Of a stretch of DNA of 10,753 nt, positions 1-7,514 are shown in pieces (the first letter of the stretch is position 1; every line of letters starts with the position of its first letter). A program made the translations under genes and the position numbers. This DNA comes from Pseudomonadota bacterium (lineage in GTDB: Bacteria > Pseudomonadota > Alphaproteobacteria > Kiloniellales > J153). Under the pieces are notes generated by a model. That model saw only the letters and a program-made list of their open reading frames with translations. It ran no database searches and was not told the origin of the DNA. The stretch lies in contig JACZWN010000118.1 in assembly GCA_022572105.1 (NCBI GenBank), forward strand, positions 1 through 10,753. Reading direction: 5' to 3'.

Positions 1-158
1 CATGGGAACCAGACGTGGAATCGGGCGGGGATGATGTGTGCGGGGCACGATAGGACGCGCACCGGCGAGGCAGGCACGCCCCCGATCGTTCGTGTATGCT
101 CCGGGACATGCGCCTTGAAGGCATCGGCATCCTCATGGTTCCAGCGGTCATCGCGGCC
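1..158 (-). other. Unrecognised partial coding stretch (minus strand), cut by window edge
   Basis: Read on the minus strand, this stretch is open from a stop at 159-161 out through the window start. It gives about 52 codons of protein-like sequence: DDRWNHEDADAFKAHVPEHT, then an RTIGGVPASPVRVL segment and an aromatic end (FHVWFP). Codon third positions are mostly G/C and residue composition is plausible for a globular protein. I do not recognise a family. The part next to 145-158 overlaps the start of the LemA-like fragment on the other strand, so the true fragment probably ends near 145. It has no start codon or ribosome site of its own and runs off the window. It may be a fragment of an unrelated gene joined here. 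That it is coding at all is an inference from openness and composition. Confidence 0.3.
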
Positions 159-302
159 TCACGGCGGTTCTACAACGCCAACGTCCGCGAGCTCAACCAG
201 CTCTGCGCCGCGATTCCAACGAACATCGTGGCGAGGCTGTTCAAGATCCAGCCGTCCACATTCTTCCAACTCGACTCGGACGCCGAGCGCGTGGTGCCTC
301 GC
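142..302 (+). pseudogene. LemA family protein, C-terminal fragment
   Basis: The plus-strand frame through ATG 108 carries a LemA-like C-terminus: AASRRFYNANVRELN, then a segment ending in IVARLF, then FFQLDSDAERVVPR. The pattern SRRFYN, about 20 residues, a hydrophobic VA-LF turn, then FF-L at the end is what I know of the last ~45 residues of LemA proteins, which are membrane-anchored four-helix proteins of poorly defined role. LemA proteins are normally ~185-200 residues; here the N-terminal anchor and first helices are absent. The codons from 108 to ~141 do not look like LemA, and the reading runs straight into the antisense of cobH at ~298. It is therefore a sandwiched fragment, not a gene. 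ATG 108 is probably not a real start. Family assignment rests on motif memory only. Confidence 0.55.
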
Positions 303-628
303 TCGCGCGCCAGGCCCGGCACCCGCGCGTCGTCGAGCGGGCAGAGCACCGGGTTGTCCGCCGGCAGGCGCGCGCGGATGACGCCGTCCATGGTCATGCG
401 GGAGTCGGCGATGACCGGCGCGCCGGCCTGGAGCGCGCCGCGTCCGGCCGCCGCCACCTCCCCGTCCCAGGCCAGATCGTCCAGGATGTCCGGCATGGCG
501 CAGGCGTGCACCAAACGCAGCGCCACCGGCGCCAGATCGTCCGGCACGGCGGAGAGATCGCATTCGGCGCGCAGGCGTTCGAAGGAGCGGCGATATATTT
601 CGTCTGGATCGCGCAGGTAGTCGAACAT
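170..628 (-). pseudogene. cobH: Precorrin-8X methylmutase CobH, truncated by a sequence junction
   Basis: CobH (CbiC family) moves a methyl group from C-11 to C-12 of precorrin-8X to give hydrogenobyrinic acid, in the cytoplasmic aerobic cobalamin pathway. The N-terminal ~116 residues fit: the RLVHACAMPD motif with the expected catalytic histidine at residue 41, the ADSRMTMDGV segment at 75-83, and the LARERGTTRSA motif around 107-117. After GTTRSA the expected AAVxLW...AIGNAPTALF half is missing. The frame continues with unrelated residues (SESSWKNVDG...) to a stop at 170, because the DNA beyond ~281 is LemA-like on the other strand. Family length is about 210; only the first half is present. 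The start ATG at 626-628 lies 31 bp after the cbiX stop with no strong Shine-Dalgarno, consistent with a cbiX-cobH operon. Truncation could be real or an assembly join. I cannot tell from one copy. Confidence 0.8.
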
Positions 629-659
629 GGGCGTGACGGGCCGGCCGCGCCCGGCAAGC

Positions 660-1691
660 TCAGCCCGGCTCCTTGTTCAGGGCCTTCAGGGTCTTCGGCC
701 CGAGCGGGTGGTCGGCGTGCGGGTAGGGATGATGACCGTGGCCGTGGTCATGACCGTGGTCGTGATCGTGACCGTGGTCATGACTGTGGCCGTGCCTGTG
801 GTCCGCCGCCGCGCCGACGCCGATGCCCTCGACGTGATGGTGATGGCTCTCCTGGGCCAGGCCGACCTCGGCCTCGAAGCCGAGGATATGTTCGCGGTAC
901 TTGCACAGCTTGCAGTTCATGTTGTTCTCGCCCGAACGGATCTCCTCGACCCGCTCGGCGAAGGAGTCGAGCACCAGGGAATGGTCGTTGAGGTAGGGCG
1001 CCTTGACGAACTCGATCTCGGGATGGCGTTCGGCGACCAGGTCCGTGTGCGCGTAGATGCGCTTGACCAGGACGCCGGTGAACAGGAAGTAGGGGAACAC
1101 GACGATGCGCCGGTAGCCGAGCTTGGCGGCGTGCTCCAAGGCCGGCGCGACGAGCGGGAAGGTGACCCCCGAATAGGCGGTCTCGCCCCAGCCGAAGCCG
1201 AAGCCCTCCCAGAGCATGCGCATGACCTTGGCGACGTTGGAGTTGGCGTCGGGGTCGGAGGCGCCGCGCCCGACCACCACCAGCAGCGTCTCTTCCACCG
1301 CGATGCGATCGCCGGCCCGCTCGACCGCCTCGCGGATGCGCGCGCCCGCGGCGCGCAGCAGCTTGTCGTCGATGGCCAGCTCGCGGCCGTAGCGGATCGT
1401 GACCTCCGGATGCTGGGCCTCGTAGGTGCCGAGCACCGAGGGGATGTCGTTCTTGGCATGGCCGGCGGCGAACAGCATGCCCGGCACCGCCAGGATCTCG
1501 GTGACGTGGCGTGCGCGCAGCTTGTCCAGGCCCTCGCGGATGACCGGCTGGGCGAACTCCAGGAAGCCGCTCTCCACGTCGTATTGCGGCAAGCGCTCCC
1601 GGATGCCGCGCGCCACCGCCTCGAATTCGCGGATCGCCTCGACGTCGCGGCTGCCGTGGCCGCAGACCATGACCCCGATCTTCTCGCTCAT
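660..1691 (-). CDS. cbiX: Long-form sirohydrochlorin cobaltochelatase CbiX with CxxC motif and His-rich tail
   Basis: This 343-residue protein belongs to the CbiX/SirB class II chelatases, which insert Co2+ into sirohydrochlorin (or a related precorrin) at the start of the corrin pathway. Two chelatase halves are visible: residues 5-125, with GHGS at 11-14 (His12) and the second conserved-type histidine at 78 (FAAGHAKNDIPS), and residues 134-255, with GRGASDPDAN at 141-150. After them comes MNCKLC at 258-263, like the MxCxxC site reported to bind an Fe-S cluster in Bacillus megaterium CbiX. A His/Asp/Gly tail at 283-328 holds 19 histidines and is a probable metal store. ATG 1689-1691 is chosen because AGGGAGGGT sits just upstream and homology begins there; the frame is open further upstream but not protein-like. 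It directly precedes cobH. I saw no cobalamin riboswitch in the 166 bp leader. Confidence 0.92.
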   Translation of the reverse strand: MSEKIGVMVCGHGSRDVEAIREFEAVARGIRERLPQYDVESGFLEFAQPVIREGLDKLRARHVTEILAVPGMLFAAGHAKNDIPSVLGTYEAQHPEVTIRYGRELAIDDKLLRAAGARIREAVERAGDRIAVEETLLVVVGRGASDPDANSNVAKVMRMLWEGFGFGWGETAYSGVTFPLVAPALEHAAKLGYRRIVVFPYFLFTGVLVKRIYAHTDLVAERHPEIEFVKAPYLNDHSLVLDSFAERVEEIRSGENNMNCKLCKYREHILGFEAEVGLAQESHHHHVEGIGVGAAADHRHGHSHDHGHDHDHGHDHGHGHHPYPHADHPLGPKTLKALNKEPG

Positions 1692-1695
1692 GCCC

Positions 1696-1725
1696 GACCC
1701 TCCCTGGCGCGACCCTCCCTGGCGC
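1696..1725. repeat. 15-bp perfect tandem duplication carrying the cbiX ribosome-binding site
   Basis: GACCCTCCCTGGCGC occurs twice back to back (1696-1710 and 1711-1725). On the minus strand each copy reads GCGCCAGGGAGGGTC, so the Shine-Dalgarno AGGGAGG of cbiX is duplicated. The copy nearer the ATG (1689-1691) is at normal spacing; the other is 15 bases too far to serve that start. Recent slippage duplication is the simplest explanation. Confidence 0.9.
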
Positions 1726-1857
1726 GCGACCTTATCGACTATGGCAGAGATGCCAGGCGCGGCCAAGCGCACGCGCCGCGAATCGCGTTGCGCGGATAGG
1801 CCCTTGGCCCCATATCCCCTCCATGCGCGCGCCGACCTCATCGTACCGGTCCGCCCC

Positions 1858-2241
1858 ATGAGCGACTCCGCCGGCGGCAAGGAGATCGCCCCCTACGACC
1901 CGCGGAGCCACGCCCGCGACCGCGGCCGCGTCGAGCGCGGCTTCTGGACCAAGGTGCGCCGGACGCTGGGCCGCGTGCCCTTCGTCGAGGAGGCGGTGGC
2001 GGCCTACTTCTGCGCCACCGACCGGGACACCCCGCTCCAGGTCAAGGCGATCCTGATGGGCGCTCTGGCTTATTTCGTGATCCCCACGGACATGATCCCG
2101 GACTTCATCGCGGTCCTCGGCTTCACCGACGACGCGGCCGTGTTCTACGCCGCCCTCAGGGTGGTGGCCCCGCACATCAGGGACCAGCACCGCGACCGGG
2201 CGCACGAAGCGCTGGACGGTATCGAGGCCGAAGCGGACTGA
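1858..2241 (+). CDS. YkvA/DUF1232 family small membrane protein
   Basis: The 127-residue product has a charged N-terminal third and then the DUF1232 core at about 55-100, with the signature IPTDMIPDFIAVLGFTDDAA (residues 75-94). The segment from ALAYFVIP to the FYAAL helix is hydrophobic and likely membrane-embedded or membrane-associated. Function of the family is not established; it occurs widely in bacteria. ATG 1858 is taken because homology and a polar N-terminus begin there. No convincing Shine-Dalgarno precedes it, and the same frame remains open upstream through antisense of cbiX, which I regard as chance. It is divergent from cbiX (166 bp apart) and tail-to-tail with the EamA transporter (21 bp between stop codons), so it is probably transcribed alone. 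Confidence 0.85.
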   Translation: MSDSAGGKEIAPYDPRSHARDRGRVERGFWTKVRRTLGRVPFVEEAVAAYFCATDRDTPLQVKAILMGALAYFVIPTDMIPDFIAVLGFTDDAAVFYAALRVVAPHIRDQHRDRAHEALDGIEAEAD

Positions 2242-2262
2242 GCGGCGCGCGCGCGGCTGGTA

Positions 2263-3207
2263 TTACGGCCGCGCCCGGACCGATTCGCCGGCCGCGCGGC
2301 CGGTGGCGGGCAGGACGGCGGCCACCTTGGCCTCGCGCCGGGCGATGTAGATCGCCGAGGCGGCGATCACGGCGGCGCCGACCCAGGTCCAGAGGTCGGG
2401 CACCTCGCCGAACAGGAAGAAGGCGATGACCGCCACGAAGGGCAGGCGCGCGTAGTCGAAGGGCACCACCGCCGAGGCGTCGGCCTTGGTGTAGGCGAGC
2501 GTCAGAAGCAGATGGGCCGCCGTCCCCACGCCGCCCAGGCCGACCAGGTAAGCCAGCGTCTCCCAGCTCGGCCACTGCCAGACGAAGAGCGCCGGGACCA
2601 GCGACAGCGGCGTCAGGAACAGGTTCATGTAGAACACGATCATGGACGCGCGCTCGGTACGCGACAGCGACTTCACCACCAGGCTCGCGGACGCCATGCA
2701 CAGGGCGGCCAGGATCGGCAGCGCCATCTCCGGCCTCAGCTCCACGAAGCCGGGGCGCAGGATGATGAGCGCGCCCAGCAAGCCGACGAAGGTCGCGCTC
2801 CAGCGCCGCGCGCGCACCACCTCGCCGAGGATGAGCGCCGCGCCCGCGGTGGCGAACAGCGGCACGGTGAAGTTGAGCGCCACCGCCTCGCCGAGCGGCA
2901 ACAGCGCGAGCGCGCTGAACCAGGTGATCATGGTCAGGAGCGCGAAGAAACTGCGCAGCAGGTGGAGCTTGATGCGCTCGGTGCGCAAGGCGCCGAGCCC
3001 GGCCCGGGCCAGCCAGGGCAGCATGAACGCGAGCGCGAAGAAGTTGCGGAAGAAGGCGACCTCCATGGGATGGAGTTCCTCGGCGGCCAGGCGCACGAAG
3101 ACGTTCATGACCGAGAAGCAAAAGGCCGCGGCGGTCATGAAAAGCGCGCCCTGAACGGGCGCCGGAATCGCGGCAAGCCGCGCCGACAGCTCATCTCCGC
3201 TTGGCAT
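2263..3207 (-). CDS. EamA (DMT superfamily) inner-membrane transporter
   Basis: This 314-residue protein has about ten hydrophobic segments in two EamA halves (roughly residues 17-150 and 160-290), the usual DMT/10-TMS layout. Typical features are the first helix ending in FSVMNVFVRLA, the PMEVAFFRNFFAL motif at the start of the second helix, ALNFTVPLF in helix 4, and LTLAYTKADASAVVPFDYARL in the second half. Members export or import small metabolites (amino acids, nucleotides, drugs); the substrate cannot be read from sequence. ATG 3205-3207 gives a short polar N-terminus before helix 1; a start further upstream (3279) would add a proline/arginine-rich lead and is less likely. The Shine-Dalgarno is weak. 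It lies 88 bp downstream of the GFA gene on the same strand, so the two may share a transcript. Confidence 0.9.
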   Translation of the reverse strand: MPSGDELSARLAAIPAPVQGALFMTAAAFCFSVMNVFVRLAAEELHPMEVAFFRNFFALAFMLPWLARAGLGALRTERIKLHLLRSFFALLTMITWFSALALLPLGEAVALNFTVPLFATAGAALILGEVVRARRWSATFVGLLGALIILRPGFVELRPEMALPILAALCMASASLVVKSLSRTERASMIVFYMNLFLTPLSLVPALFVWQWPSWETLAYLVGLGGVGTAAHLLLTLAYTKADASAVVPFDYARLPFVAVIAFFLFGEVPDLWTWVGAAVIAASAIYIARREAKVAAVLPATGRAAGESVRARP

Positions 3208-3295
3208 GATGGGATCAAGTTTACGCGTTTCGGCCCGGCGCCACCACCCGGCCCGGCCGCAACCCTGCCATGCGCGCAAGGCGCCCGGGTCGGTG

Positions 3296-3724
3296 TTAGG
3301 CGATCGGCTCGCCCTCGCGCGCGGTGGTCCGGTAGCGCGGCAGGCCGTCGTCCAGGTGCAGCCAGGGCAGCTGCTCGCCGGTGTGGACGTGGGCCTGGGG
3401 CACGAAGTCTTGCGGCCGGTCCAGGGTGCAGACGTAGACGTGGACCTCGCCGGGGTAGCGCTCGGCCTGGTAGGTGAGCGGCGTGCCGCAACGCCCGCAG
3501 AATCCGCGGGTCACCCCCGGCGAGGAGGCGTAGGTCGCGGGCGCGCCGGCGAGGTAAGTGAAGCCCTCGCCGGCGAAGCCGACGAAGGTGGCGAGCGCCG
3601 AGCCGGTGTTGCGGCGGCAGGATCGGCAATGGCAATGGGCGATCCATAGCGGTTTGCCGCGGGCCTCGAAGCGCACCGCGCCGCACAGGCAGCCACCGGG
3701 GTGGGTCTCGCTCGTCTCGGTCAT
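3296..3724 (-). CDS. GFA (glutathione-dependent formaldehyde-activating/CENP-V-like) family protein
   Basis: The 142-residue product carries the zinc-binding cysteine pattern of the GFA fold: GGCLCGAVRFEA at 10-21 (Cys12, Cys14), AHCHCRSCRRNTGSA at 29-43 (Cys31, Cys33, Cys36) and GFCGRCGTPLTY at 74-85 (Cys76, Cys79). The length matches single-domain GFA proteins. The founding member was proposed to help form S-hydroxymethylglutathione from formaldehyde and glutathione, but most family members are uncharacterised, and nothing nearby (no frmA/frmB) supports a formaldehyde role here. The start at 3722-3724 is well supported by AAGGGAGG six bases upstream. It is divergent from the acetoacetyl-CoA synthetase (179 bp gap) and upstream of the EamA transporter on the same strand. 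Confidence 0.9.
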   Translation of the reverse strand: MTETSETHPGGCLCGAVRFEARGKPLWIAHCHCRSCRRNTGSALATFVGFAGEGFTYLAGAPATYASSPGVTRGFCGRCGTPLTYQAERYPGEVHVYVCTLDRPQDFVPQAHVHTGEQLPWLHLDDGLPRYRTTAREGEPIA

Positions 3725-3903
3725 GGCGCGCCTCCCTTGGCTTTTCGGGGTCGGGTTTCATAGCACGGCGGCGGCGTACCGTGTACCGGTGCTGGGGGCT
3801 GGATAGGCCGGGCACGCTCGGTCATACTGCCCGCCAGGCCCCCATTTACGCCCGCGGGCCCGGGTGGGCCGGTCGTATCCGTCGAGGCAAGGCAGCAACC
3901 CCC

Positions 3904-5871
<1,968 letters not shown>

Positions 5872-5875
5872 GCCG

Positions 5876-5897
5876 GCCCGAGCCAGTATTCTCGGGC
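5876..5897 (+). terminator. Candidate hairpin after acetoacetyl-CoA synthetase
   Basis: GCCCGAG (5876-5882) pairs with CTCGGGC (5891-5897) around an 8-base loop, five bases after the aacS stop. The position suits transcription termination, but there is no T-run downstream, so intrinsic termination is uncertain. Confidence 0.4.
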
Positions 5898-5939
5898 AGG
5901 GCTTAACCCCCTCGGGCCCTTAACATATTCCAAACGCCG

Positions 5940-5960
5940 GCCATGCAATTTCCGCATGGC
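5940..5960. promoter_or_regulatory. 7-bp inverted repeat in the leader of the small ORF
   Basis: GCCATGC (5940-5946) and GCATGGC (5954-5960) form a perfect dyad around AATTTCC. It sits in the 218-bp gap between aacS and the 74-residue gene, about 130 bp before the latter's start. It could be an operator half-site pair or an mRNA hairpin. There is no direct evidence for either. Confidence 0.25.
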
Positions 5961-6089
5961 GCGAATGCCGATCGAGCATTGGAAAATCGGCGGCGGCGGG
6001 CGCACCTTCCGAGTCAGGCAGCGACACGAAACCCCACGGCCGCCGGGACCCCTGAAGAGGCCGGGCCGTTGAGAGAAGGAACTTGCACC

Positions 6090-6314
6090 ATGGCCAACAA
6101 CCCCTTCATCGTCGGCAACACCATCCCCGGTCTGGGCGCCAGCGATCTGGCGAGCCTGATCGGCGCGACCTACGTGATGGGCTTCGGCGCCCTGGCCGGA
6201 GGCGCCCTTGCCGGAACCGCCAAGCCGGGCAAGCTGCGCGCCTTGCGGCGGGCGTTGCGCAGGCTCGGCGCGCGCCGGCCGCGCGACCCGGGCCTCGACC
6301 GGGACGCCTGCTGA
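6090..6314 (+). CDS. Small glycine-zipper membrane protein with arginine-rich tail, unknown function
   Basis: The 74-residue product starts at ATG 6090 behind a good ribosome site (GAGAGAAGGA, about nine bases upstream). Residues 1-20 are polar and Gly/Pro-containing. Residues 21-42 form one hydrophobic segment rich in small residues (LIGATYVMGFGALAGGALAG, glycine-zipper-like). Residues 45-67 are strongly basic (KLRALRRALRRLGARR). Codon third positions are overwhelmingly G/C, as in neighbouring genes, which supports real coding. I do not recognise a family. A single-span inner-membrane protein with a cytoplasmic basic tail is likely from the positive-inside rule. A membrane-active peptide or toxin would share this look, but no partner antitoxin is seen. 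It lies alone between aacS and the convergent quinone oxidoreductase, with its own terminator candidate. Confidence 0.6.
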   Translation: MANNPFIVGNTIPGLGASDLASLIGATYVMGFGALAGGALAGTAKPGKLRALRRALRRLGARRPRDPGLDRDAC

Positions 6315-6375
6315 AGGCGCTGATTTCCGTGACTTCCGGGCCGCGATCGACGGCCGGGACAAACGAATAGAACTC

Positions 6376-6421
6376 AGAACGAGAAGGCGCGGGCCGCGGA
6401 CAGCATGGCCCCCGTTCTTTT
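6376..6421 (+). terminator. Candidate intrinsic terminator after the small ORF
   Basis: AGAACG (6376-6381) pairs with CGTTCT (6413-6418), and inside it GGGCC (6391-6395) pairs with GGCCC (6407-6411). The 3' arm runs directly into TTTT (6418-6421). It lies 60 bp after the small gene's stop and in the convergent gap before the oxidoreductase stop (6449). The stem is interrupted, so strength is moderate. Confidence 0.45.
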
Positions 6422-6448
6422 GCGCGCGCTGCCGTCCGGCGGCGCGCG

Positions 6449-7468
6449 TCACGCGCGTCCGGTGACCAGCACCACCTTGCCGGTCGACTTGCGGGTCTTG
6501 AGCAGCTCCAGCGCCTCGGCGGCCTGGCCCAGGTCGAGGGTCCGGGAGACGTGGGGCTTCAGCTTGCCTTTCGCGTGCCAGCCGAAGAGCTGGGCGTACT
6601 CGGCGGCCACCAGCTCCGGCATCCGCGCCCGGTAGCTGCCCCAGTAGAAGCCGAGCGCGGCGACGTTCTTGACCAGCAGGATATTGGCCGGGATCTGCTG
6701 CACGCGCCCGGCCGCGAAGCCGATGATGACCAGGCGCGCGCCCCAGGCGACGCAGCGCAGCGAGGCCTCGAAGAGATCGCCGCCGACGGGATCGAAGACC
6801 ACGTCGGCGCCCGCCTTGCCGCCGCCCCCATCGCCCCGGCCATCGCCGAGGCCGGCCGCGATCTCCTTGACCCGGGCGCGCACGTCCTCGGCGCCGGTGT
6901 CGATCAGGTGATCGGCGCCGTGCGCCTCGGCCACGGCCAGCTTGTCGGCCCCACGCGCGGTCGCGATCACGGTGGCGCCCAGGGTCTTGCCGACCTCGAC
7001 CGCGGCCAGGCCGACGCCGCCGGCGGCGCCGTGGACCAGCAGCAGCTCGCCGGCCTCGAGCGCCGCGCGCCAGACGAGCGCGCCCAGCGCGGTACCGTAG
7101 GTGATGGCGAAGCCGGCCGCGGTGACGAAGTCCATGGCCTCGGGAATCGCAAAGACGTTGTGCGCTTGGGCGAGCGCGCTCTCGGCGAAGCCGCCGGAGC
7201 CGGGCAGCGCCAGCACCCGCTCGCCGGGCTTGAACCGGGTCACGCCCGCGCCGACCGCCTCGACGACGCCGGCCACTTCCATCCCGGGGGTAAAGGGAAA
7301 GGGCGGCTTCTCCTGGTACTTGCCCGCGACCATCAGGATGTCGGCGAAGTTGACCCCGGCGGCGTGCACGGCGAGGCGCACCTCGCCCGCGCCGGGCTCG
7401 GGCGCCTCGATCTCGCCCAGGCGCAGGACCTCCGGCTCGCCCCACCGCTCGCACAGGACCGCGCGCAT
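6449..7468 (-). CDS. NADPH:quinone oxidoreductase, zinc-independent MDR family
   Basis: This 339-residue protein belongs to the medium-chain dehydrogenase/reductase superfamily, quinone oxidoreductase branch, which uses NADPH to reduce quinones or enals in the cytoplasm. The N-terminal GroES-like half shows AAGVNFADILMVAGKYQ (36-52), PFTPGMEVAGVV (58-69) and PGERV (81-85). The Rossmann half shows the dinucleotide motif HGAAGGVG (146-153), which begins the nucleotide-binding fold, and VFDPVGG (224-230). The catalytic and structural zinc cysteines of alcohol dehydrogenases are absent, as expected for this branch. A Gly/Asp-rich insertion at about 207-219 (LGDGRGDGGGGKA) lengthens a loop just before VFDPVGG. 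The start at 7466-7468 has GGGAGGACGAGGA upstream. It begins 35 bp after the asparaginase stop on the same strand, so co-transcription is likely. Confidence 0.92.
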   Translation of the reverse strand: MRAVLCERWGEPEVLRLGEIEAPEPGAGEVRLAVHAAGVNFADILMVAGKYQEKPPFPFTPGMEVAGVVEAVGAGVTRFKPGERVLALPGSGGFAESALAQAHNVFAIPEAMDFVTAAGFAITYGTALGALVWRAALEAGELLLVHGAAGGVGLAAVEVGKTLGATVIATARGADKLAVAEAHGADHLIDTGAEDVRARVKEIAAGLGDGRGDGGGGKAGADVVFDPVGGDLFEASLRCVAWGARLVIIGFAAGRVQQIPANILLVKNVAALGFYWGSYRARMPELVAAEYAQLFGWHAKGKLKPHVSRTLDLGQAAEALELLKTRKSTGKVVLVTGRA

Positions 7469-7488
7469 TCCTCGTCCTCCCGGTGGGT

Positions 7489-7514
7489 TCTCAGGCCGGG
7501 CTCTCAGGCCGGGC
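7489..7514. repeat. 13-bp tandem duplication spanning the asparaginase stop codon
   Basis: TCTCAGGCCGGGC is repeated exactly at 7489-7501 and 7502-7514, followed by a decayed third copy (TCTCGGCCGGC from 7515). The stop codon of the asparaginase gene (7504-7506 on the minus strand) lies in the second copy, and the first copy is in the 35-bp gap before the oxidoreductase gene. Since 13 is not a multiple of three, the duplicated TCA is out of frame with the gene. Confidence 0.85.

Noticed and set aside
1692..1857. Cobalamin riboswitch upstream of cbiX
   Set aside because: The 166-bp leader shows no B12-box-like string (GCCACTG) on the minus strand that I could find, and is short for this riboswitch class.
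3770..3800. TACCG direct repeat (GTACCGTGTACCGG) in the GFA/aacS divergent gap
   Set aside because: Only five identical bases per copy, easily due to chance.
6090..6314. Type I toxin or toxin-antitoxin pair
   Set aside because: One membrane helix plus basic tail is compatible, but there is no adjacent antitoxin gene or visible overlapping antisense RNA promoter.
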